Source of the DNA: Endotrypanum monterogeii
Taxonomy: Eukaryota; Euglenozoa; Kinetoplastea; Trypanosomatida; Trypanosomatidae
Reading direction: 5' to 3'
DNA length: 30,248 nt
NCBI GenBank assembly: GCA_000333855.2
Contig: CM007348.1
Span: forward strand, 1 to 30,248
Shown here: piece after piece, positions 1 through 8,422 of the stretch
Layout of the letters: each line of letters begins with the position of its first letter
Numbering within the stretch: position 1 is the first letter of the stretch
The notes under the pieces: model-generated
Databases searched by the model: none
What the model was told of the DNA's origin: nothing
What the model saw: only the letters and a program-made list of their open reading frames with translations
Position numbers and translations under genes: made by a program

Positions 1-72
1 AACCCTAACCCTAACCCTAACCCTAACCCTAACCCTAACCCTAACCCTAACCCTAACCCTAACCCTAACCCT
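1..72. repeat. Telomeric repeat array, 12 x AACCCT
   Basis: Twelve uninterrupted hexamers AACCCT (TTAGGG on the G-strand) begin at the first base. This is the telomere sequence of kinetoplastids and also of many other eukaryotes. Position and orientation show that the window starts at a physical chromosome end, with the 3' G-strand on the minus strand. The array is probably longer in the cell and cut short by assembly. Confidence 0.98.
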
Positions 73-120
73 GTCCCTGTCCCTGTCCCTGTCCCTGACC
101 CTGTCCGTGTCCGTGTCGCC
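73..120. repeat. Variant telomere-like hexamers (GTCCCT and derivatives)
   Basis: Directly after the canonical array, and in the same hexamer register, come four GTCCCT units, one GACCCT, two GTCCGT and a final GTCGCC. The unit differs from AACCCT at two positions and decays away from the end. Register is kept for all eight units, so this looks like a derived or mutated telomere array rather than unrelated sequence. Confidence 0.9.
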
Positions 121-1219
121 GCTCGTACCAACGCCAATTCCACAGCAACTTCCCCCTACCCCACCTGGATTTCACTATAGACAAAAATGGTAAGGAACGG
201 GGCCTTGCAGAGAAAGCCTTTGGCCAGGACGACCCCGAAATGGAGGCGGGAGGAACACAGAAAACGAGCATCGTAGGAGCCGCATGGGCCCCGTACCCCC
301 GCTCGCGTGAGAACCATAGAATGTCGCTTGCGCAGTCGTTGTCTCTTTTTTCCCTTCTTTTATTTCAGGGGTCGGCAAGCCTAACTGTCATGATGTCCTT
401 TTTGCACGTTTACAAAGGCGAATAAGCAGCTAACCGCTCGAGAAACAAGATATCACAACAGGAAATTTACTCGCGAGATGGGAGGCCAAGAATAAACGAA
501 AACTTTTAACCGAAAAATGCGCCAGAAGAACAAAAAGGTTTCACCGAAGCACGGAAAATAAGTGCGAATAAAGGAGGCCAAGGCCTGACACCATGAGTAG
601 CGTGCCATCCGCGAGGCAGAGGACTGCAGGACTTCGACAAAAGTAGAGAATTAGGGCCCCCAAATAGTAGATTTTCGCTTGGCGAGCCACCAAAGCATAA
701 AGCGAAAGAGTTTTCAGCACAAATGCTTTTTGGGGATGAGAATTCGAAATTACGCAGATTTCGGGTTCGAGCCACCGCGAGAACCAGCGGAAAGGAATAA
801 AAGAGCACCCCAAAGAGGAGATATGAGAAGAAATGGATCACTAGAGGCGAGTGCAAAACGAAAATGTAGCGGTTAGCGAAATGTAAAAAGAAACGGCGAA
901 CAAAGAAGAAATGTAACACATCCGTAAAAAAAAAAAGCACCAGAAAGAAAAGCACGAGACATTCATGAAAAAGGAGTGGTGGAAGCCGCTCCTCCTCGGC
1001 GTGGGAACTGTGAAATGGTGTTTCGATTCGTATCTTTTTAACCTCTCTACTTCCCAGTTTCGACAAGAGCCTCTTAGATAATTTGAGCCGAATTTGCCGT
1101 TATACGGCTAACTTTTTGGCAAAAGCCATGGAAGAGATTCATGGCAAGTGGTTCCTTGGGTTGGCGTTTTTCGCGCCACGGGAGGCATCCACTCTATTGA
1201 GTTTCATCATACCAATCGG

Positions 1220-1299
1220 CACTTTGGGAGATGACGTTTATGATTGATGCGGGGGAAGAGGCTGTAGGGAGTACACGTGCACTTTGGGAGGTGATATTT
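1220..1299 (+). repeat. Imperfect direct repeat pair, 20 bp, 60 bp apart
   Basis: CACTTTGGGAGATGACGTTT at 1220-1239 recurs as CACTTTGGGAGGTGATATTT at 1280-1299, with 17 of 20 positions identical. It is the only short local repeat I noticed in the subtelomeric spacer. I assign it no function. Confidence 0.6.
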
Positions 1300-3023
1300 T
1301 TTGTTCCAGACAATTCTCCCCACCGACGGAACCACCTAGGCACACAACCGGCAACCGGCACGCCTGACTCCAGGCACAATGGCGGAGAGCGGGCCAGGCA
1401 TCCGCCAATGTGAAACAAAGAGGGTACGTTAATTTATTTCCTTGCTTTTTGTGTCATTGTAGAACTTTTTTTTCTCACCTCCATCACCCAAGCTTTGGGT
1501 CCTCCACCTCGGGGAGCCCAGGCAGCACGCTGACCATCTTTTCGGGAAAACCCGCCTGATGGAAACCGGCCGCCCCAGGGTGGACTCGCCAGAAGGTGTA
1601 ATGGTCGATAGGTTTCCGAGAAACATTGACTCTTTTAGAATTCACCTTCGCGCTCGCATGGAACCGAACCACGTTCCGGCCAATGCTTTTCCCACCTGAC
1701 CCCACCACCAAGACCCACCCTAAGGGTACCCTACCCCAGCCAAAAAGGCGGCGGAGCGGCAAAAGAACGCCACGCAATGCCAGATACTACCCCCCACAGG
1801 CCCAAGGGCAAAACACCACCCCGATTCCAAAGCCCCTGCTTTCGAAAGGTGCACGTATCAGAGTCGAAAAAAAAAAAGAGTTTGCCTACCAACCCCCTCA
1901 GCCCCGATAAGATTTAGGCGACGCGCAGCGGCATATGGTAGCATTTCCCCCTTGACTTTGAAAAGAAAATTGTTTCATCACAGGTCAAGATCAAGCGCAC
2001 ATGGTCCAAAGGACCAATTGATGCACATTGGCAAAAAGAGCGGCCGTAAGAACGAAGCGGAAACCTGGCATAGTGACAGATTGAACGCGAACGAGAAACA
2101 TCCGATCGCATGAAACGTGATGCCTCAAAAAGAGCCGAGCAAACGCCACCTATATGAGCAATATGGGAACACCGAGGCAAAGGTCAACCCGCAAAAAGAA
2201 CCATCTTTTTAGGTCATTATTGATTATCCTCTACCTAACTGACAATCGAAAGTAGCTGCTTCGCGCAGGTTTCTACTCTGCCCGGTGGTGTCACTGACCT
2301 TTCTACATGCCCTTATTCTCCGGTAGTGAGTCGAGGAGCGCAGAGGAGTTGTAGTAACGCCCAAATCAACGCCAACGTGACAGTTTCATATCGAGCAGCT
2401 GGTCGCTTCTCACACACTGTGAGCAAGTGACAAGAGTAGTGATGGAAACGTTTTGCGAGTAACACAGTTGTACCCACAGTTTGTGATCCTCCGATGATGA
2501 AATGTTAGCTGTATTGCTCATGTTCTGATCTGTTATTAGTGTGACACAGGTTGCGAGAGGAAGAAAGCTTCTGTAAAAATGTGTCCCAGGACTTCTTCAG
2601 ATATGCGGTGCCATTATAAAGGTTAGGAATCGCATCTGTTGAAGAAGACCAAGCCCCAGTGCTTCCTTGCCAAGTAGACTGTGTCGCTTCACACATACCC
2701 GTAGATGACAAAACTCTATAGCTTGTTGGAGGTATTAAGGGATCAAACCTCCAGTTTTTCTTTCCTCTAGTAGTCACTATCATCTGATATGTGACGTGTT
2801 CTAGTGCACTTTCTTCTAGAGTCTCCATGTGAACTGCGACAAGACCATGCGTTTGGATGTTTTTTTTTTTTTGTGGAGAGAGTAGAAAACGGTAAAGTGG
2901 AGTTTCAAACATGAAACCATTTGCAGAACTCACGGAGCACGAGAATGTCACTACTCGTGGGAAAGCACAGGTATTTGTAATGTGTTTATATCAAATGTAT
3001 GAATCCGCTCCACTTTATATTAG

Positions 3024-3263
3024 AGAGGCGAACACAATAACCTGCACGTAAACGTAAGTCTTATCTGTTGTTCTGTAAATGCCAACTGGCTACAAGATAC
3101 CTTCACGCTTCTGCAAAGTGCACATGATATGAGGGGTCTTCCTGACTTTGAGGTTCTTCGGGCGGCTATACACTCTGTCCTAAGGTACTCCTACGAAGAG
3201 CTTTGTGAATTGAATCACTTAACTTCGTCTTCATCCTTCCTTGTTTTGAGTTTTGTTGAATGA
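3024..3263 (+). other. 80-codon open frame, possible gene remnant
   Basis: A + strand frame is open from the TAG at 3021 to the TGA at 3261-3263, with one internal ATG at 3129 that would give 44 residues. Its middle part has a credible helical composition (for example LPDFEVLRAAIHSVL around 3138-3182), unlike the low-complexity shadow frames nearby. It lies just upstream of the first gene and has no clear trans-splice acceptor of its own. It could be a decayed gene fragment or chance. Confidence 0.15.
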
Positions 3264-3295
3264 TGTTTACTTTTCTTATGATTCCATCAGTGCCA

Positions 3296-3350
3296 CATCT
3301 TTTTTTTCCCAATCATCTTTCTCGAATCGACGAGTCACCGCAATCCCTAG
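3296..3350 (+). promoter_or_regulatory. Predicted trans-splice acceptor of the first gene
   Basis: A polypyrimidine tract at 3296-3324 is followed by AG at 3333-3334 and 3349-3350. Either would give a 5' UTR of about 90-115 nt. No ATG lies between these sites and 3441. Confidence 0.5.
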
Positions 3351-3440
3351 TCCCTGTACACCGGTGAAACTTTGAGTCTTTTCACAGGAAATATCCTGTC
3401 GAAACTCCCACCTTTGCATACATCTGGTACACTTATTAGA

Positions 3441-3482
3441 ATGCGAGAATGCGTAGGGTTGCTACAGATGTGCTGCGGTTGA
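3441..3482 (+). other. Upstream ORF overlapping the start of the first gene
   Basis: The first ATG after the predicted acceptor is at 3441. It opens a 13-residue frame ending in TGA at 3480-3482. It overlaps the main start (3449) in another frame, so scanning ribosomes would meet it first. It matters only if the acceptor at 3334 or 3350 is used. Splicing at the AG of 3438-3439 would leave it almost at the cap. Confidence 0.35.
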
Positions 3483-5101
3483 GTCAACATCGTTGGCTTA
3501 CTCTGCGACCTGAAGCAACTATTGATCCGACTCGTTACCCTTTGGGTTATGTTCCTGTGGACGGGAGCGAATCGATCGATTCGGTGTATGCGTTGCTTAA
3601 AAGGGGTCACTTTGTTGCACCACTTAATCGCATAGAAGCCATTCATAAAGTGAGTCTCGGCGCACGATCTTTGTGTAGATCAGAATACCCCATCATCTCG
3701 GCACCGGATGTGGTGACTTTGCATCTCAGGGAGAAAGAAATTCTCAGTCGTGTACTCATTCGCCGCGACTTTTGGACTCTAGAAGACTTTAATGATGCCG
3801 AGCTAAATCAAAGCTTTGGTGTACAAAATTTGTACTTCGATAATTATAAGTGGTCGCAGGTTCTTTGGCGCCGCTTCCAGGTCTTTGTGGAAGAGTATTT
3901 CCCGATCTCTGAGCACACGCACCTCCTTTATAATGAATATGTGCAGCTTATTCGCAGCTTCTCATCCTTCGAACAAGGGACTTTGGTGCGGCCGGTCCTA
4001 CCAAAGACCATCCGCCTTCACCCACCCTACGGGGCCTTGACCCCTAGCAAGTTTACTCAAGAACCGATCTTGCTTCTGAAGAACTGGCTCCTTAATTTTC
4101 GCGGACCTCTCATGTTGCAGAAAGCTCTCGTTTTGAACGCTGGTTCAGGTGTGCTGGCTTTCTGCACCAAGCTCTGTCATGTACCGATGGTGAGGGGAGT
4201 AGATTCGCGCCCTCGATTTGTGGAGGCCTGTAGAAAGGATGCAGCAAGGTCTCCGAAACTCTCGAATGTGAGCTTCCAGGTTGCCGAAACGTTCCCAGAA
4301 ATGACTGACAAGATAGAGGGCAACTCTCGAAAAGGAAAATATGACCTTGTAATTTTTTATCCAGACGAGGAAATCGTCTCGGTTTACTGTGACGGTGAGA
4401 ACGACGAGTTTGCACCGACTTCACAGGGCTACGCTGGGAAACTTGAAGAGTTTTTTGAAAAGGTAACCCCATATCTCACGGATAACGGAGTGATAGCTGT
4501 GTGTTGTACGAATATACATACACTGTTATATCCTGATTCATTACACCCTATCGAATACGAAGTGAAAGTTAACCGCCGCTTTGTTATTCTGGATTACTTC
4601 GATGCACCAGCACGTTATTCGGGTAACATTCGGACCAGATTTTTAGAACCAGTCATTGAGTGTCACCCGGCACTAAAGATGAAGCTTCGATCGGAAATCT
4701 GGATTTTGCACAAAACGGAGTCGATTCATCACTTCGGATTTATTCACGGCATACCTGGCGCCAAGCCTCCAAACATGGAGAAGTGGCGGACAAAGGATAT
4801 GGGGCTGGAACGGCGAAGGGCTCTGAGGGAGCACGTACGGTTGATGGGCGGTGACTGGGGTGATTACAAGAGCCGTCTCCTTAGGATGCTCCAGGAGGAA
4901 ACTGGCGAACCCGAAGACGATGTGGCAGAGTCGATTCGAATGTCTTTAGACCCAACATATCCTACCGTGTTAGCAGAACGTGCACGAAAAGCGATCGAGA
5001 CGCGAGAAAAAGAAAAGGAAGATTTTCACCGTTCAGTAGCGCTCGAGTTCCACGATTCTTCTCCGAGAGAGGTGTTCCTGACGAGAGATTTCTCTGAATG
5101 A
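3449..5101 (+). CDS. Putative mitochondrial SAM-dependent methyltransferase-fold protein
   Basis: 550 residues. The N-terminus (residues 1-23) is rich in Arg, Leu and Thr with only one acidic residue, and looks like a mitochondrial presequence, which supports the start at 3449. A Rossmann-like core is visible. LVLNAGSGVLAF (about residues 228-239) resembles methyltransferase motif I, followed by RGVDSRPRFVEACRKDA as motif II with the acidic residue that would hold the ribose. YDLVIFYPDEE (about 299-309) stands at motif IV, and the strand DNGVIAVCCTN (about 346-356) follows. Motif I reads NAGSG instead of DxGxG, so catalytic activity is uncertain. The last ~110 residues are charged and helical. 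Many trypanosomatid mitoribosome assembly factors are methyltransferase-like, so such a role is possible but inferred. I do not recognise the exact family. Confidence 0.85.
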   Translation: MRRVATDVLRLSQHRWLTLRPEATIDPTRYPLGYVPVDGSESIDSVYALLKRGHFVAPLNRIEAIHKVSLGARSLCRSEYPIISAPDVVTLHLREKEILSRVLIRRDFWTLEDFNDAELNQSFGVQNLYFDNYKWSQVLWRRFQVFVEEYFPISEHTHLLYNEYVQLIRSFSSFEQGTLVRPVLPKTIRLHPPYGALTPSKFTQEPILLLKNWLLNFRGPLMLQKALVLNAGSGVLAFCTKLCHVPMVRGVDSRPRFVEACRKDAARSPKLSNVSFQVAETFPEMTDKIEGNSRKGKYDLVIFYPDEEIVSVYCDGENDEFAPTSQGYAGKLEEFFEKVTPYLTDNGVIAVCCTNIHTLLYPDSLHPIEYEVKVNRRFVILDYFDAPARYSGNIRTRFLEPVIECHPALKMKLRSEIWILHKTESIHHFGFIHGIPGAKPPNMEKWRTKDMGLERRRALREHVRLMGGDWGDYKSRLLRMLQEETGEPEDDVAESIRMSLDPTYPTVLAERARKAIETREKEKEDFHRSVALEFHDSSPREVFLTRDFSE

Positions 5102-5170
5102 GCGCCTTTTCCAGAAGCACCTGGACGGAATACTATCTTCACAGGCCACTACCCGTGTTCATGCTTCAAG

Positions 5171-5206
5171 TATATATATATATAAATATATATATTTATA
5201 TATTTT
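5171..5206. repeat. TA-rich low-complexity repeat
   Basis: Almost pure alternating TA interrupted by AAA and TTT, just after the stop of the first gene, probably in its 3' UTR. It can fold on itself and is likely length-polymorphic. Confidence 0.85.
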
Positions 5207-5333
5207 AGCGTCTAAGTCTTTTTTAGCATCATCTTCTCGACGGACCGGATAAGAAAAACTTGCTTGTTAAGCGTTACTAGCTTGGTAGTGAACGAATCAC
5301 TTCCTCGTTGCTCTTGAAACAGATCACACTTAA

Positions 5334-5519
5334 ATGTCCATTGCTCTGCAGGAGCTAATTGTGTCTCATATAGAGAACGCTTCTCAGAAACATGTATCTC
5401 TTGTTTTCATGGTGTGCGTTTGCGACTTCTTACTCAGTGTCTTTTCCACTCAATTCATGCAACTGCACTCTTTAGAAGACTTGCCCACCTTTCGTAGAAT
5501 AGGCTCAGTAGCGGTATAG
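5334..5519 (+). CDS. Possible small protein (61 aa), weak
   Basis: An ATG-started frame of 61 codons lies 11 nt after an AG (5321-5322) that follows a pyrimidine-rich run at 5299-5317, so it has the form of a trans-spliced mini-gene. Residues about 20-40 are hydrophobic and could form one membrane span. I recognise no family, and the spacer composition alone could produce this. Alternatively it is simply part of the 3' UTR. Confidence 0.15.
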   Translation: MSIALQELIVSHIENASQKHVSLVFMVCVCDFLLSVFSTQFMQLHSLEDLPTFRRIGSVAV

Positions 5520-5720
5520 TACTCTTCCCAGTGTTTAGCGGGAGCTCAGTAGTGAGAGGTTTCTTTGTAGTAATACTGTTTACACACGAAAGAGGTAGTT
5601 GATGCTTCAATAGGATACAGAGTAGAGTAGTTGGGTCTTCTTTTTGGTAGATAGTGCACCTCAGCATTGGTGTAGTATTTGCTTAGAACTCCACTAAGGT
5701 TTTAGCTTAGACACGTAGCG

Positions 5721-6122
5721 ATGGAGGTTATCGAGGAGTTTCTCCGTCTCCGTCGGGAGGGTAAAGGAGAGGAAGCATATCAACTTTTAGCCCCAGGAGC
5801 ATCTATGGGCTGTCCCTGGGGCGGAATGCATCATGGGCAACGTATCCAGGATCTTTTGATGGACGAATCGCGGTTTGCTAAGAAGGGGTATCTAGACGTG
5901 GTGCCTATCGAGAAGATTGATGATGGAACGTATCAGCGCAAGTTTCAGTGGAACAGGGGTATGGCGGAGTTCGGCAACAGCGGCTTCCGATATCTTGGTG
6001 TGCTTCCAACATGGAGGGAGCTGTACTTTGTTCGTGACGGCAAAATCAATCTGGTGACATCCGATAAGCAGCGGAAGAACCGGTCTTTGCTTCACGCACT
6101 TTTTGGTATCGGTCCCGGGTAA
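5721..6122 (+). CDS. Small NTF2/SnoaL-like fold protein
   Basis: 133 residues. The pattern fits the cone-shaped NTF2-like fold. It has an N-terminal helix (VIEEFLRLRREGKGEEAYQLL, about 3-23) followed by the LAPGASMGCPWGGMHHG turn (about 23-39), then a further helix, then beta strands ending in W-R-E-LYFVRDGKINLV (about 98-113). The DGKI turn before the last strand is typical of this superfamily. NTF2-like proteins range from enzymes to ligand carriers and scaffolds, and no catalytic residues can be assigned here. No signal peptide or membrane segment is seen. The start is supported because 5721 is the first ATG after the predicted acceptor at 5650. The gene is compact, as expected for a stand-alone domain. 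Confidence 0.75.
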   Translation: MEVIEEFLRLRREGKGEEAYQLLAPGASMGCPWGGMHHGQRIQDLLMDESRFAKKGYLDVVPIEKIDDGTYQRKFQWNRGMAEFGNSGFRYLGVLPTWRELYFVRDGKINLVTSDKQRKNRSLLHALFGIGPG

Positions 6123-6671
6123 GCAAATGGTCCTGTAGGGGTGCTGTAATGTCCAATGTGTCTTTCCTATTTTATACCGCTGCTTTCTATAGTTGCAGCT
6201 TTTTGTTTGCGACCGCGGTCGATACAGCAGTTCGGCTGCTTCTCGGTGCTTTATTTCTGGTCGAGGTCGTATTGCGCGGCAGTAGTGTGCCTATGATCAA
6301 GATGATTTGATTTGGGGCAGCCCTTTTTATTTCCAGCTTATCCAAAAAGATGTCAAGAAAAGAAAGTAGTTGCGGCTGCGGTGCGGGGCTGAATGCATGT
6401 GGAGGCTGAACCGTCGAGGAGGTACTTCACTTCCGCGTTCTAATACTGTTGGGTCTTTTCTGGTAGAACTGAAACGAAGGTAGAGATGTGTATCGGTGGT
6501 AGCGAGGGTACATATCATGGGCATGCGCTGATTTGTGCTCTCTTGCCTACAAGCAGCTTGCTCAGGATAGTTGCCTCGCCTGAAAAATTGCAGTACCTTT
6601 CCATTTCTCTCTTTTCTTGTTTTTTATTATTATTTCGTGCTACACACATGAGGGTTCAAGACGAGGCGGTA
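6123..6671 (+). other. Intergenic spacer with trans-splice acceptor of ORC1/CDC6
   Basis: No gene seen. A long polypyrimidine tract at 6598-6640 is followed by AG at 6651-6652, 6659-6660 and 6664-6665. The tract lies inside the N-terminal extension of the longest downstream open frame (which would start at 6486), so that extension would be removed from the mRNA. Confidence 0.65.
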
Positions 6672-7967
6672 ATGAAGCGCAGTAGGCGAGTGACTCAGCA
6701 GGAGGATGTTATACGGGCGCTAAAAGAGGGCGTTCAGGCATTGAGCGTCTCGAGTGCCATCTCCACAAAAGAGCTCGTTTGGAGAGATGGACATGCTCGC
6801 GCAATCCAAGATTTCCTTCGAGACGAAAAGCATCACACAATGCAGATTTTCGGGATGCCTGGTACAGGTAAGACGGCAACCGTGAACTTCGCTTTGGCGC
6901 AATTGGCTTCTCTGGAGGGCTCTACGCCCACTGCTGTTCTCCTCAATGGTTTCATTGTTCAAAAGAGCACCGACATCTACTTTACACTTCATCAGCATTT
7001 GACAAAGGCGAGGCTTGGTGCAGTGGAGCAATGTCCTGCCGCACAGTGTGCGTCCAGCATAGAAAAACATTTTCGGCATGGGTGGGGAAAGAATCCTCTT
7101 TCCCTATGTGTGATAGTGGTGGATGAGGTGGACAAGTTTTTGGAAAAACATGCAAAAGGGCTTTTCAAGGTGGTGGATTGGTTGACGTTGCCATATGCCA
7201 ACTGCAAACTGATTACTATCTCAAACAGTATGGAGCTGCAGCTTGATGCAAAAACAAAGAGTCGTCTTGGTGTGATCAATCAGCTGGTCTTCTCATCCTA
7301 TGGCACCCAGGAGTTGCGTGATATTCTTCTGAACCGGGTGGGCGCAATCGAGCCAAAGCTTTTTTCGGATCAGGCGATCAATCAATTGTGCACGCAAACA
7401 GCGTCGCATTTTGGCGATGTGCGGCGACTTTTGCAGTCTGCATCCGCTGCTCTATGTAGTGTTCTGATGCGGATACAAGACGACACATTCGATGTCTCCC
7501 GTCGGGATGGTATCATTACTCTCCGGGAAGTGCACACTGTTGTGCGGCATATTTTTCATGACAGGTTTGTTGAGTTCATCACGACTATTCGAAAACCTGT
7601 CCTTTTCATTCTTGTAGCTGTGCTGGGCAAAGAGACGGAGGAGCTCATCAATAAGAGGGAGATTGACTGCCGCCTATCAGTGGAGCGTCTTCTGCTCTTG
7701 ACACAACAGGCACAGAGGAAGTGTATGAGTGTCTTGCAGCCACTATCCCGCTCCGCGTTCCTGGAGGAAATGGAGCTACTTTGCCAAGTTTCGTTGATTG
7801 AGATTTGTGTTGGAGATGATCGTATCCCGATTCACTGCGCCGATGAGATTCTGGACTCTACAGAGGACGTGTACGCTCAATTGCTTCAACCGTATCAAAT
7901 GGTGGTGGACTCTTGCCGACTTCACGATGTCTTCGGTGCCACCTATGGGACAGAACTCCACTTGTGA
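6672..7967 (+). CDS. ORC1: ORC1/CDC6-like replication initiator (AAA+ ATPase)
   Basis: 431 residues from the ATG at 6672. It would bind origins and help load the MCM helicase in the nucleus. Numbered from that Met: Walker A GMPGTGKTA (about 61-69), Walker B VVDEVDKF (about 149-156), sensor 1 around TISNSME (about 182-188), a SRLG motif (about 197-200) at the arginine-finger region, sensor 2 GDVRRLL (about 248-254), and a C-terminal winged-helix-like region (about 280-431). The frame is open back to 6486. However, the polypyrimidine tract and its AG (6652) lie downstream of the ATGs at 6486 and 6648, so 6672 is the first ATG in the spliced mRNA. The resulting length agrees with the ~435 residues I recall for T. 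brucei ORC1/CDC6. All ATPase motifs are intact, so it should bind ATP. The paralogue ORC1B is the main alternative. Confidence 0.92.
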   Translation: MKRSRRVTQQEDVIRALKEGVQALSVSSAISTKELVWRDGHARAIQDFLRDEKHHTMQIFGMPGTGKTATVNFALAQLASLEGSTPTAVLLNGFIVQKSTDIYFTLHQHLTKARLGAVEQCPAAQCASSIEKHFRHGWGKNPLSLCVIVVDEVDKFLEKHAKGLFKVVDWLTLPYANCKLITISNSMELQLDAKTKSRLGVINQLVFSSYGTQELRDILLNRVGAIEPKLFSDQAINQLCTQTASHFGDVRRLLQSASAALCSVLMRIQDDTFDVSRRDGIITLREVHTVVRHIFHDRFVEFITTIRKPVLFILVAVLGKETEELINKREIDCRLSVERLLLLTQQAQRKCMSVLQPLSRSAFLEEMELLCQVSLIEICVGDDRIPIHCADEILDSTEDVYAQLLQPYQMVVDSCRLHDVFGATYGTELHL

Positions 7968-8422
7968 CAATCGCGTTGACTTTCCTTTGTGACTGTTTGC
8001 TCCAGTGCCCTCTTCTTTTCGTGACTTCATTTTTTTTTTCTGTCGATCACAGTCTACTCACGCGCACCGCCGAGGTGGTTGCCAATGAGTTATTTGTCCT
8101 GAACACGGGAAGGGTTTGTGGTACATGCACTTCATGTTCCATCTGCTTTTACACACAATCTAAATTTCTACTGTGAAAAGCACCAAGGCGTGTGCGTCTG
8201 CGTGTGTGCGTGTGGTTTCGAAGAGCAGGGCTGATGATGTGCCTCTTCTTTTTTTACAGTGCATGTGTCATGAGGAGAGGAGTATTGAAATGGAAGTGAC
8301 GAGCTCTTTGCTTAGCAGACTCACGGCGGTGCTATATATTGCAGCCACTTACTTTTCCTTTTTCTTCTCTTTTTTTGTCATTGATTATTTTTTTTTCTCT
8401 CTTCTCGAAGTAGTCTGTTCAG
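7968..8422 (+). other. Intergenic spacer with strong polypyrimidine tract
   Basis: No gene seen. T/C runs at about 8029-8041 and a long tract at 8349-8407 precede AG at 8409-8410 and 8412-8413. The first ATG after them is 8423, so the next gene has a very short 5' UTR of about 9-12 nt. Confidence 0.65.

Larger units (their letters stand above)
121..3295. other. Subtelomeric region without a convincing gene
   Basis: About 3.2 kb with no open frame that begins with ATG, looks like a protein and has a proper splice acceptor. From roughly 420 to 2200 the + strand is visibly purine/A-rich, with A-runs near 925 and 1866. From roughly 2200 onward it becomes T-rich, like the intergenic spacers further in. 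The longest open frames here are on the minus strand (506-1066 and 2505-2951), start at TTG or GTG, and follow the base bias. The region may hold the transcription start for the downstream gene array, but trypanosomatid Pol II starts have no sequence motif I can point to. Confidence 0.6.
5102..5720 (+). other. Intergenic spacer with AT-repeat and acceptor
   Basis: Holds the 3' UTR of the methyltransferase-like gene, a TA-rich stretch (5171-5206), a possible small ORF (5334-5519) and the acceptor of the next gene: a pyrimidine tract at 5634-5647 with AG at 5649-5650. From that AG the first ATG is 5721, giving a clean 5' UTR of 70 nt. Confidence 0.6.

Noticed and set aside
769..779. tRNA-like B-box (GGTTCGAGCC)
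   Set aside because: The five bases on each side do not pair as a T-stem and no other tRNA parts are present.
506..1066. 186-codon minus-strand open frame in the subtelomere
   Set aside because: It starts at TTG, is very rich in Phe, Leu and Ser, and is explained by the purine-rich + strand (pyrimidine-rich minus strand). No family resemblance and no acceptor signal.
2505..2951. 148-codon minus-strand open frame
   Set aside because: Starts at GTG (first ATG at 2912 would give 135 residues), opposes the gene array, runs through a poly-T tract, and has only a weak acceptor upstream. The length in an AT-leaning region is mildly notable but I cannot support it as a gene.
3569..3582. 14-bp perfect palindrome around ATCGATCGAT
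   Set aside because: It lies inside coding sequence and is short enough to be chance; no second copy or context gives it meaning.
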